Source: Paenibacillus piscarius (GTDB lineage Bacteria > Bacillota > Bacilli > Paenibacillales > Paenibacillaceae). From it: a stretch of DNA of 64,000 nt. Below the pieces are notes generated by a model, which was not told where the DNA came from, made no database searches, and worked only from the letters and a program-made list of their open reading frames with translations. This document shows positions 25,563 to 33,281 of the stretch, piece by piece (position 1 is the first letter of the stretch; the number at the start of each line of letters is the position of its first letter). The position numbers and the translations under genes are program-made. The stretch lies in NCBI RefSeq assembly GCF_022234545.1, contig NZ_JAIEUI010000012.1, forward strand, positions 62,001-126,000, written 5' to 3'.

Positions 25563-25792
25563 AATGTATGCGAAAAAGCGAATACAATGGGCGTGGCGGA
25601 GGCGCATGGGCCGAATGTAATCGAAAAACCGATCACATTTGGAGCGGGGGCGGCGTGTAGGCCAAATGTAATCGAAAAACCGATCACATTTGGACTGGGA
25701 GCAGCGAATGGTCCGAATGTAATCGAAAAACCGATCACAATTGGAGCGGGAGCGGCGCATGGTCCAAATGTAATCGAAAAACAGCATACATT
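25563..25792. repeat. 51-bp-period hairpin array 3 (5 units)
   Basis: Units begin at 25563, 25614, 25665, 25716 and 25767, every interval exactly 51 bp. Units 2-4 have left arm AATGTAATCG, loop AAAAAC, right arm CGATCACATT (or ACAAT). Unit 1 has left arm AATGTATGCG with right arm GCGAATACAAT. Unit 5 joins a type-a left arm (AATGTAATCG) to a type-b right arm (GCATACATT). The 25-nt spacers share a G-rich pattern such as GGAGCGGGAGCGGCG. Confidence 0.94.
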
Positions 25793-25847
25793 GTGCTCGC
25801 GTGAAGGTAATCTTATTCATACGTTAGGGTGATTTTGTTCTTGGAAG

Positions 25848-25873
25848 AATGTAGTCGAAATACCGAATACATG
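25848..25873. repeat. Solitary hairpin unit beside array 3
   Basis: Left arm AATGTAGTCG, loop AAATAC, right arm CGAATACATG. It starts 81 bp after unit 5 and ends eight bases before the DegV stop codon. Confidence 0.7.
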
Positions 25874-25881
25874 TACCCGTA

Positions 25882-26727
25882 CTAACGCATATACATCAGG
25901 CCTACGGTAGCGGGCCCGCAGTGGCTGCCGATGACACAGCCGGCATGAATGACGGCGATTTCCTTAACCCCGGTCTGTCTCCGCAGCGCCGTCTCCAGGT
26001 ACTTGGCGTCCTCATCGGCTAGCGTATGGGCGACGATCAGCAGCTCTGTATCCATGTCGGCGGCATTCGCCAGCGCATGCTGGAGCATCTGCTCGACCGC
26101 CTTCTCCTTCTTGCCGCGGATGCGGGCAACCGGCACAATGGCTCCGTCCACCAGCCGCAGGACCGGACGGATCTTCAGCAGGCTGCCGATGAAGTTCTGC
26201 ATCCCCGAGCAGCGGCCGCCCATGTATAAGTAGTCCAGTGTGTCGACCACGAATTCCGATTCCACCCGGCTGCGGGCTGCGGTGATCATCGCTGCGATGT
26301 CGGCGGCACTCTGGCCCTTGGCGGCAGCGCGGGCAGCCTTCATGACCAGCAGCGCAATACCGCCGCACAAGGTCTCCGAATCGACAACATGCACCCGGCC
26401 TTCCGGGAATTCACCCGCGGCCAGGAGTGCATTCTGATATGTAGAGGATAGAGCAGACGACAGGCTGATGTATACGATATCATGGCCGCTGTCAATCACC
26501 GGCTGAAAAGCAGTGATGAAGTCACCGGGGGAAGGGGCGGCTGTCTTGGGCAGAGCGCCTCGCGCGGCCACCCGGCGGTACACTTCCTCAGGGGTAATCT
26601 CTACCCCATCCTTGAGTGTGCCTTCCTCAAAAACGACATATAACGGAACAATGCCGATATCATACGTGTCCTTCCAGCCTTGAGGCAAATCGGAAGTGCT
26701 GTCTGAAAAGATTTTTACGATAGACAT
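25882..26727 (-). CDS. DegV family fatty-acid-binding protein
   Basis: 281 residues. DegV hallmarks: VKIFSDSTSDLPQGW, IVPLYVVFEEGTLKDGVEI, TAAPSPGDF, IVYISLSSALSSTYQNA, HVVDSETLCGGIALLVMKAA and LDYLYMGGRC. The family binds a fatty acid in the cleft; the FakB proteins among them present fatty acids to the kinase FakA for phospholipid synthesis. No kinase gene is adjacent. ATG 26727 has AAGGAG six bases upstream; the open frame continues 12 codons further up without a ribosome site. Hairpin array 3 lies between its stop and the terminator at 25504. Confidence 0.92.
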   Translation of the reverse strand: MSIVKIFSDSTSDLPQGWKDTYDIGIVPLYVVFEEGTLKDGVEITPEEVYRRVAARGALPKTAAPSPGDFITAFQPVIDSGHDIVYISLSSALSSTYQNALLAAGEFPEGRVHVVDSETLCGGIALLVMKAARAAAKGQSAADIAAMITAARSRVESEFVVDTLDYLYMGGRCSGMQNFIGSLLKIRPVLRLVDGAIVPVARIRGKKEKAVEQMLQHALANAADMDTELLIVAHTLADEDAKYLETALRRQTGVKEIAVIHAGCVIGSHCGPATVGLMYMR

Positions 26728-26931
26728 GAATATCTCCTTCACCAATCTCGGATGAGAATACACTAGATTAAGACCCTATAATCTGTTCATTATACCAAGC
26801 TTATGGTGAATCTCAAAACAAAAATAATGTAACCTGCCTGACACACAGCGCCCCCGTCCATGCCAAAAACGGCCTCACCGTCCATGTTAGACAGCGATGC
26901 CGTTCCCGGATACCACATCCAGCCTTGCAGC

Positions 26932-27792
26932 TTATTTCTTCATTACCGGAATCCATACTTCACACACATAATCCTCAGAGGTCGTATCGCCGGGCGGGTA
27001 TACCTCAATCTCAGGCCCGCCGGTATGCTCATAGCCGGTTCCCGGGAACCATTCCTGATAGATCCGCTGCCAGACTCCTTGAATCGCATGCGGCAAAGCA
27101 CCCTCGGACCGGAAGACCGCCCAGCTGGCGGCCGGAACGACTGCCGTCTCATACCCCTGAGCATCCGTCTCCGGCGTTCCTTCCACACCGATCCAATAGG
27201 ACAGCATTTCCTTCTCCATATCCATACACATACAGATGCCAAGCCACTCGCGGGAGGTTGACAGCTCAATCAGCTTATCGGAAGTGCCGTCCCCGTTGCA
27301 TTCGTCCCAGAACTGCGGGATTCTGCGAAGGTTCTCCCCGTCACGGGTGGTTACCTCCATTGATTTGCCGATAACGGTAAAAGCCGGTTTATCTACGATT
27401 TTGTAGTCCATGTCCTGATCTCCCTTCAATGATAGGTGGAATGAGATGCGGGGGAAGGCTTTGAGCTGGACGCCGGACTTACGCGCTTCCGAAGGGGTAA
27501 TTCCATGCGCCTTGCGGAACGCCTTGGCGAAGGACTCCGGCGATTCATATCCGTATTTCAGCGCCACATCCAGTACACGGACCTTGGACACGGCCAGCTC
27601 CTGGGCGGCCAGTGTCAATCTGCGTTTGCGGATATAGTCGGCCACGGTGAAGCCGGTCAGCATACTGAACATGCGCTGGAAGTGGAACGGTGAGACATAA
27701 GCTACCTCAGCCACATCCTCAATGCGCAGCGTTTCAGTCATTTTCAGCTCCATATAGTCCAGCGCATTCTTCATATGAATCAGCCATTCCAA
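26932..27792 (-). CDS. AraC family regulator with GyrI-like effector-binding domain
   Basis: About 286 residues. N-terminal AraC domain: LIHMKNALDYMELKMTETLRIEDVAEVAYVS, PFHFQRMFSMLTGFTVADYIRKRR, LDVALKYGYESPESFAKAFRKAHGITPSEAR. The C-terminal half is GyrI-like (VVPAASWAVFRSEG, QEWFPGTGYEHTGG, EVWIPVMKK). ATG 27801 directly abuts AAGGAG, so TTG 27792, nine bases after it, is the better start and gives the usual N-terminus MEWLIHMKNALDYMEL. A LexA-type box lies 39 bp upstream. The truncated protein at the left edge of the window has the same C-terminal domain. The ligand is unknown; relatives respond to cationic drugs. Confidence 0.88.
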   Translation of the reverse strand: MEWLIHMKNALDYMELKMTETLRIEDVAEVAYVSPFHFQRMFSMLTGFTVADYIRKRRLTLAAQELAVSKVRVLDVALKYGYESPESFAKAFRKAHGITPSEARKSGVQLKAFPRISFHLSLKGDQDMDYKIVDKPAFTVIGKSMEVTTRDGENLRRIPQFWDECNGDGTSDKLIELSTSREWLGICMCMDMEKEMLSYWIGVEGTPETDAQGYETAVVPAASWAVFRSEGALPHAIQGVWQRIYQEWFPGTGYEHTGGPEIEVYPPGDTTSEDYVCEVWIPVMKK

Positions 27793-27830
27793 GCTCCCCA
27801 TCTCCTTCTGAAATCATCCTATCACACAAT

Positions 27831-27844
27831 CGAACATATGTTCC
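27831..27844 (-). promoter_or_regulatory. LexA (DinR) box in the AraC regulator promoter
   Basis: CGAACATATGTTCC matches the Gram-positive SOS box consensus (CGAAC, four bases, GTTCG) at 13 of 14 positions. On the minus strand it lies between a weak -35 (GGAACA) and an extended -10 TGATAGGAT, with 17-bp spacing, an ideal place for repression. Confidence 0.6.
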
Positions 27845-27935
27845 TGTTATTCTCTGCTCATGAGTGACAGGTTTCGTCCTGTGTTTCATCCACCTATGAT
27901 GTCATATTCGAAGGGATTTGTCAGCCGTTGTTATG

Positions 27936-29621
27936 CTACCCGATCCGGCAGACTCTGGCCTCGTAAGGGCGGAGCGTACTGCGATCCATGGCTGCAGGCT
28001 CCTCCGGGTAATTGCCGATAATCGTTCCGGTGACGGCATTCAGCTCCTCCGTTAGTCCGATCGTCTGCGGGGTATCACTGAAGTTAAGCAGGATCAGCCA
28101 CTTTTCACCCTCCAGGGTGCGGGTATAGGCATAGATATATTCATGCTCCGGCAGCAGCAGCTCATAATCGCCATAGACCATAATCAGATGCTGCTTGCGC
28201 AGCCGAATTAACTGCTGATAATAGTAAAAGACCGAGTCCGGATCAGCCAGCGCCTGCTCCACATTAATCTCGGTGTAACGCGGGTTGAGCTTCAGCCATG
28301 GGGTTCCGGTCGTGAAGCCGGCATTGCTGGAGCCGTCCCACTGCATCGGCGTGCGGGCATTGTCACGGCCTTTGGTATGAATCGCCTGCAGAATGGTGTC
28401 GTGGTCTGCGCCGCCTTCGGTCACCTTTTCCCGGTACATATTGAGAATCTCAATATCCTTATAGTCTTCAAGCAGAGGGAATTTCACATTGGTCATGCCG
28501 ATTTCCTCGCCCTGATAGATGTATGGCGTGCCTTTGAGCGTGTGCAGCAGGGTAGCCAGCATTTTGGCCGATTGGACGCGGTATTTGCCGTCATCTCCGA
28601 ACCGGGAGACCATCCGGGGCTGATCATGGTTGTTAAGATAGAGGCTGTTCCAGCCCTTGTCTGCAAGCCCTACCTGCCATTTATGCAAAATATCCCGCAG
28701 CCCCTTCAGCGTCCACGGCACCACATTCCATTTGCCGCCCGGGCCGGAGTCCACGTCCATATGCTCGAACTGGAACACCATCTGCAGCTCATGGCGGTCT
28801 TCGTCTGTGTAAAGAATGGCGTCCTCGACCGTGGCTCCTGGCGTCTCCCCGACAGTCATTACGTCATATTTGGAGAGCACCTCACGGTTCATCTCCTGCA
28901 GATATTCATGGACCCGGGGGCCGTTCATGTAGTACTCTCCGCCGCCCGCCAGCTCTCCCGGGGCCAGATCCTCATGCTGGACCGAAGGCAGGCCCTCCAC
29001 CTTGGAGATCAGGTTGATCACATCCATCCGCAGACCGTCCACGCCCTTGTCGAGCCAGAAGGTTATCATCTTATAGAGGGCTTCCCGCAGCTTCGGGTTC
29101 TCCCAGTTCAGGTCCGGCTGCTTGCGCGAGAACAGGTGGAGATAATATTCGCCCGTAGCCTCATCCCGCTCCCAGGCCGGGCCGCTGAAGATGGAGCTCC
29201 AATTGTTCGGCAGTGCGCCATCCGGTCCGCCCGGACGCCAGATGTAATAATCGCGGTAAGGATTATCCTTGGAGGAACGGGATTCCGCGAACCAGGCATG
29301 CTCGTCCGAGGAATGGTTGATCACAAGGTCCATCATCAGCTTCATGCCGCGTCCATGCAGTCCGGCGAGCAGCTCCTCCCAGTCCTGCAGCGTGCCGAAT
29401 TCATCCATAATATCCTCGTAGTCGCTGATGTCGTAACCATTGTCATCATTCGGCGATTTGTAGACTGGCGACAGCCAGACAACAGTAACGCCCAGCTTCT
29501 GCAGATAGTCCAGCCGGGAGAGGATGCCCTGCAGGTCGCCGATACCGTCTCCGTTGCTGTCCTGGAAGCTGCGCGGGTAGATCTGATAGACGACGGCTTC
29601 TTTCCAAAAGGCTCTTTTCAT
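27936..29621 (-). CDS. malL: Oligo-1,6-glucosidase/alpha-glucosidase (GH13 subfamily 31)
   Basis: 561 residues, cytoplasmic. The GH13 regions are complete: I DLVINHSSDEH, II GVDGLRMDVIN with nucleophile Asp 200, III VMTVGETPG with acid/base Glu 259, IV LNNHDQPRMVSRFG with Asp 333. The start WWKEAVVYQIYP-type (here FWKEAVVYQIYPRSFQD) and the DSNGDGIGDL calcium loop are typical of oligo-1,6-glucosidases, sucrose isomerases and trehalose-6-phosphate hydrolases. Without a PTS gene nearby, oligo-1,6-glucosidase acting on isomaltose-type and short malto-oligosaccharides is favoured. It would cut the alpha-1,6 branch fragments left by the starch system. AAGGAG is ten bases before ATG 29621. Confidence 0.9.
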   Translation of the reverse strand: MKRAFWKEAVVYQIYPRSFQDSNGDGIGDLQGILSRLDYLQKLGVTVVWLSPVYKSPNDDNGYDISDYEDIMDEFGTLQDWEELLAGLHGRGMKLMMDLVINHSSDEHAWFAESRSSKDNPYRDYYIWRPGGPDGALPNNWSSIFSGPAWERDEATGEYYLHLFSRKQPDLNWENPKLREALYKMITFWLDKGVDGLRMDVINLISKVEGLPSVQHEDLAPGELAGGGEYYMNGPRVHEYLQEMNREVLSKYDVMTVGETPGATVEDAILYTDEDRHELQMVFQFEHMDVDSGPGGKWNVVPWTLKGLRDILHKWQVGLADKGWNSLYLNNHDQPRMVSRFGDDGKYRVQSAKMLATLLHTLKGTPYIYQGEEIGMTNVKFPLLEDYKDIEILNMYREKVTEGGADHDTILQAIHTKGRDNARTPMQWDGSSNAGFTTGTPWLKLNPRYTEINVEQALADPDSVFYYYQQLIRLRKQHLIMVYGDYELLLPEHEYIYAYTRTLEGEKWLILLNFSDTPQTIGLTEELNAVTGTIIGNYPEEPAAMDRSTLRPYEARVCRIG

Positions 29622-29675
29622 TGGGGGACGCTCCTTCTATGGTATATTAATTTTAGTAGGTTATAAGAAAAGGAA

Positions 29676-30377
29676 GTGATTGAGCTGGCAATCCAAGCGG
29701 TTCTTTTTGATCTGGATGGAACACTGCTGGACCGGGATATCTCTCTGTTACAGTTTGTCCAAGACCAATACCGGCGTTACCCGGAGCTTCAGACCGTTGA
29801 TCATGAGCTGTTTGTGCAGCGCTTTATTGAGCTTGATAATCACGGTTACCTATGGAAGGACAAAGTCTATCAACAGCTCATACAAGAGCTCTCTATTCGG
29901 AATATAGACTGGAACGTGCTACTCGATGATTACTTATACAACTTCCAGCAACACTGTACAGGTTACCCGAATTTGTTAACTATGCTGACTGAGTTGAAGA
30001 GTCATGGGCTGAAAATTGCATTAATCTCCAACGGCTATGGCCAATTCCAGTATGATAATTTCAAGGCCTTGAACATCGGGCATTTATTCGATGAGGTGCT
30101 CATTTCCGAATGGGAGGGACTCCGTAAACCGGATCAGGCCATCTTCCATCGCGCATTGACCCGGCTGGGTGTAGCCGCAGAGAATGCTGTCTATGTTGGT
30201 GATCATCCGGATAACGATATTCGTGCTAGCCGCGAAGCCGGGATGAAAGCGGTCTGGAAAAGAAATGATCAATTTGCCACGGTAGCCGAAGCAGATGCGG
30301 TCATTGATGATCTGGCAGAATTAATAGATCTCTTATTAGAAAAAAGCCCCGAAGAAGCCAAATATCTTCGGAGCTGA
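29676..30377 (+). CDS. HAD-superfamily hydrolase
   Basis: 233 residues with HAD motifs I (FDLDGTLLDRD, nucleophile Asp about 13), II (IALISNGYGQFQ), III (Lys in RKPDQAIFHRAL) and IV (VYVGDHPDNDIRASREAG). The cap is a C1 helical bundle as in phosphoglycolate phosphatase or YjjG-like nucleotidases, so a small-molecule phosphatase. The start is uncertain: GTG 29676 has AAAGGA only one or two bases upstream, and no better in-frame codon exists. The divergent neighbour is malL. Its last ~38 bases contain the terminator of the convergent GH65 gene. Confidence 0.85.
   Translation: MIELAIQAVLFDLDGTLLDRDISLLQFVQDQYRRYPELQTVDHELFVQRFIELDNHGYLWKDKVYQQLIQELSIRNIDWNVLLDDYLYNFQQHCTGYPNLLTMLTELKSHGLKIALISNGYGQFQYDNFKALNIGHLFDEVLISEWEGLRKPDQAIFHRALTRLGVAAENAVYVGDHPDNDIRASREAGMKAVWKRNDQFATVAEADAVIDDLAELIDLLLEKSPEEAKYLRS
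30340..30375 (-). terminator. Terminator of the maltose phosphorylase gene inside the HAD gene
   Basis: On the minus strand: AGCTCCGAAGA, loop TATTTGGCT, TCTTCGGGGCT, then TTTTTTC. It overlaps the final codons of the convergent HAD gene and starts eight bases beyond the stop at 30383. Confidence 0.85.
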
Positions 30378-30382
30378 TAAGC

Positions 30383-32701
30383 TTACACCGTAACAGAAAC
30401 CCCTGCGGCGCTGACGGTGCCCAGTCCATTCACCGTATACTCCTTGCCGTGAATGGTCAGGGCGGCCGGAACCTCGGTTTCATTGCTGACGGTAACCTGG
30501 GCATCGGTCACGGTGACCTTCAGGCGGGAGCCGCGGAACATGATTTTGAACGAATAAGAGGTCCAGTGTCCCGGGTTGGAAGGGTTCAGCACGAGCCGGT
30601 CATTCAGCACACGCAGTCCGCCGAAGCCATGGACAACGGACATCCACGTGCCCGCCATGCTGGTGGTATGGCAGCCGTCCTCCGTGTCGTTATTGTAATT
30701 GTCGAGATCCAGGCGCGAGGTCCGCAGGTACATCTCGTACGCCTTCTCCTTGTAGCCCAGCTCACAGGCCAGAATGGCATGGATGCAAGGGGAGAGGGAG
30801 GACTCATGCACGGTAATCGGCTCGTAGAAGTCGAAGTTGCGCTTCTTGGTCTCCAGATCATAGCGGTCGCCCAGGAAGTAGAGTCCCTGCAGCACATCCG
30901 CCTGCTTGATGAAGCAGGAGCGCAGAATCCGGTCCCACGACCATTTCTGGTTCAGCGGCAGATTCTCCGGGGACACATCCTTGACCTGGATAATCTCCTT
31001 GTCGAGGAAGCCGTCCTGCTGCAGGAAAATGCCGCGTTCCTCGTCCGCCGGGTAGTACATTTTGCCGATAATCTCATTCCACTGTGCCGTTTCGGTCTCC
31101 AGCAGCTCCAGCTTGTCGGCCAGCTCCGCATAACGTGAAGGCTCCTGCTCCTGCAGATAAGCCAGCGCCTCCAGCGTGTACTCCATCGTCCAGGCGGCGA
31201 TGCGGTTCGTGTACCAGTTGTTGTTGACGTTATTCTCATATTCATTCGGGCCGGTGACGCCGAGCATGACGTATTTGTCCTTATGGGCCACGTAGTGCAC
31301 ACGCTCCTCCCAGAAGCGGGAGATCTCTACCAGCACCTCCAGGCCGTATTGGCCGAGATACGCCTTGTCGCCGGTATAATTGACATAGTTGTAGATCGCA
31401 TAAGCAATCGCGCCGTTACGGTGGATTTCCTCAAAAGTAATCTCCCACTCGTTGTGGCATTCCTCGCCGTTCATCGTCACCATCGGGTAGAGCGCGCCTT
31501 TGCGGTAGCCGAGCTTGCGGGCGTTCTCCTTGGCCTTCTCCAGATGCTTGTAGCGGTAGATCAGCAGATTGCGGGCAATCGATGCGTCTGCCGTGCTGAG
31601 ATAGAACGGCACACAATAAGCTTCCGTATCCCAGTAGGTGCTGCCGCCGTATTTTTCCCCGGTGAAGCCCTTAGGTCCGATGTTGAGCCGGTCGTCCTCG
31701 CCCGTATACGTCTGATTCAGCTGAAAAATATTGAACCGGATCGCCTGCTGCGCCGACACATCGCCCTCAATAATAATGTCGCTTTCCTTCCACTTGTCGC
31801 CCCAAGCTGCTGCCTGCTCAGCCAGTAGCGCCACGAAGCCAGCTTCCTGTGCACTTTGAAGTGCCGTATGGGCGGCATCCACTAGCTGGCCCAGACCGTA
31901 ATTGCGCGAGGTCACATTGGCGGCATACTTATAAATAACCAGCTGGCCGCCGGATGCTACCGGAACCGTCACTTTACTGCCGACATACTTCTCTTGCTCC
32001 AGCACTTCGGCTTCAGCGGTAACCGGCTCGCCATTCAGCAGAATATCGAAGGCAAAGGCCGAGGTGACATGGAAATCCAGCTTCTTGGTCTTCAGCGTCA
32101 GATGCCCGCCCGCCGGTCCGGCCTTTTTCTCCACCTCGTTCCAGAATTTCTCGTCATAGTTGGAATCCTTGTTCTTGACGTCCCCGTCCAGGTAAGGGGT
32201 AATGGTAATCAAGCCGGAGAAGTTCAGCGGCATCAGGGAATAACGGATCGCTCCGATCTCATGGCGGGCCATGCTGACGATGCGGATGCTCTCGACCTTC
32301 AATTCTTTGCCCTCCTGGGTGGTTGCGGTGAAGCTGCGGGAGAGGGTGCCTTCCTTCATATTGAGTACCCGGCGGAATTCGCTGACCGTGCACTCGGCCA
32401 GATCCAGCGGCGTCCCGTCCAGCTCAATGTTGATGCCGATCCAGTTGGTGCTGTTCAGCACTTTGGCAAAATACTCGGGATAGCCGTTCTTCCACCAGCC
32501 GACCCGTGTCTTGTCAGGATAGTAGACCCCGGCCATGTAGCTGCCCTGCAGGCTATGTCCGCTGTATTGCTCCTCGAAGTTGGCGCGGCCGCCCATGTAT
32601 CCGTTCCCGATGCTGAAGATGCTCTCGGAAATCTCCTGGGTCTGCGGATCGAATGACTCTTCGATGATGGACCATTCGTCAATTTTTAAGTATTGTTTCA
32701 T
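30383..32701 (-). CDS. mapA: Maltose phosphorylase (GH65)
   Basis: 772 residues, the usual GH65 phosphorylase length, cytoplasmic. N-terminal beta-sandwich: ESIFSIGNGYMGGRANFEE, GSYMAGVYYPDKTRVGWW. The catalytic (alpha/alpha)6 barrel has KGFTGEKYGGSTYWDTEAYCVPF and GVTGPNEYENNVNNNWYTN, where the general acid Glu falls at 487. A C-terminal sandwich follows (GLRVLNDRLVLNPSNP). The enzyme splits maltose with phosphate into glucose and beta-glucose-1-phosphate; kojibiose, nigerose or trehalose phosphorylase activity is possible within the family, but the maltose locus and adjacent pgmB favour maltose. ATG 32701 has AAAGGAG upstream; the open frame extends 39 codons further without a ribosome site. 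A 580-bp region separates it from pgmB. Confidence 0.92.
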   Translation of the reverse strand: MKQYLKIDEWSIIEESFDPQTQEISESIFSIGNGYMGGRANFEEQYSGHSLQGSYMAGVYYPDKTRVGWWKNGYPEYFAKVLNSTNWIGINIELDGTPLDLAECTVSEFRRVLNMKEGTLSRSFTATTQEGKELKVESIRIVSMARHEIGAIRYSLMPLNFSGLITITPYLDGDVKNKDSNYDEKFWNEVEKKAGPAGGHLTLKTKKLDFHVTSAFAFDILLNGEPVTAEAEVLEQEKYVGSKVTVPVASGGQLVIYKYAANVTSRNYGLGQLVDAAHTALQSAQEAGFVALLAEQAAAWGDKWKESDIIIEGDVSAQQAIRFNIFQLNQTYTGEDDRLNIGPKGFTGEKYGGSTYWDTEAYCVPFYLSTADASIARNLLIYRYKHLEKAKENARKLGYRKGALYPMVTMNGEECHNEWEITFEEIHRNGAIAYAIYNYVNYTGDKAYLGQYGLEVLVEISRFWEERVHYVAHKDKYVMLGVTGPNEYENNVNNNWYTNRIAAWTMEYTLEALAYLQEQEPSRYAELADKLELLETETAQWNEIIGKMYYPADEERGIFLQQDGFLDKEIIQVKDVSPENLPLNQKWSWDRILRSCFIKQADVLQGLYFLGDRYDLETKKRNFDFYEPITVHESSLSPCIHAILACELGYKEKAYEMYLRTSRLDLDNYNNDTEDGCHTTSMAGTWMSVVHGFGGLRVLNDRLVLNPSNPGHWTSYSFKIMFRGSRLKVTVTDAQVTVSNETEVPAALTIHGKEYTVNGLGTVSAAGVSVTV

Positions 32702-32770
32702 TGTTTTGGCTCCTTTAAGGGGGATATAAAATGAACCGCGTGCCTCAGTCTTGCCGGTACGTGCAGGCCG

Positions 32771-32894
32771 CTCCGAATGCGAAAGGATGTTACGATCGCT
32801 GTTGTCTCCAGATGCCATTATTCAAGCTATATGGTAAGCATCCGGAGACAAAGGCGAACGCTGGCGCTTCTTCACATTCCTTTCGCTTTCTCCG
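32771..32894. repeat. Long imperfect inverted repeat upstream of the GH65 gene
   Basis: The left arm (32771-32816) contains GCGAAAGGATGT and TTGTCTCCAGATGCC. The right arm (32838-32894) contains GCATCCGGAGACAAA and ACATTCCTTTCGC, which are their reverse complements with a few changes. About 21 bases lie between the arms. The right arm is a little longer (extra GAACGCTGGCGCTTC). It looks like an intergenic palindromic element. Nothing else is recognisable in 32895-33020. Confidence 0.6.
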
Positions 32895-33020
32895 CTGATC
32901 ACGTGCCTGTTGGATAACGCACACAGTTCTTTTACTGAGAGTAGGGCAGAAATAAGTGCATCTCGCTCGCATGTATGCTTGCTGCCGGCGCGTGGCGGGA
33001 CGCAGATGCTTAGAGTAAGC

Positions 33021-33201
33021 TGTATTCGGTACATTTAAACTTGGCGATTAGATGTGTTTGAGAGCTATAACTGTAATCTGTACAACTAAATTTGTCCTAA
33101 AAGGTCATATCAACTTAAAAGTAATAACATAATTGTACAAAGTACAACTAAACGGATAATCGGGAGCTAAATTGGCAATATAGTTGTACAAAGTGCAGTA
33201 A
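33021..33201. repeat. Second-family palindrome array, also at 51-bp spacing (4 units)
   Basis: Units begin at 33021 (TGTATTCGGTACATTTAAA), 33072 (TGTAATCTGTACAACTAAA), 33134 (TGTACAAAGTACAACTAAA) and 33185 (TGTACAAAGTGCAGTA). Intervals are 51, 62 and 51 bp. The best unit is the palindrome TTGTAC, AAA, GTACAA. It lies just 3' of the pgmB stop on the minus strand. The palindrome is unrelated in sequence to arrays 1-5 but the spacing is the same. Confidence 0.6.
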
Positions 33202-33281
33202 GGCTGGCCGGTGAACTGGAGGCGTCGCTCAAACGGAAAGTCTCGCGGCTCCTCTACGGTATGTCTCCTGTTTACTATTCG

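Noticed and set aside
25563..25792. CRISPR array
   Set aside because: Repeats are hairpins with constant 51-bp spacing, but the spacers are similar to one another and there are no cas genes; they are homologous tandem units, not acquired spacers.
25464..25820. Open frame of 17-residue peptide repeats through array 3 (also arrays 1 and 2)
   Set aside because: 51 bp is 17 codons, so any open frame repeats by arithmetic. Frames are open on both strands, lack ribosome sites and follow the DNA hairpins, so coding is not supported.
28377..29666. 429-codon open frame antisense to malL
   Set aside because: Shadow frame; the GH13 motifs on the minus strand are complete.
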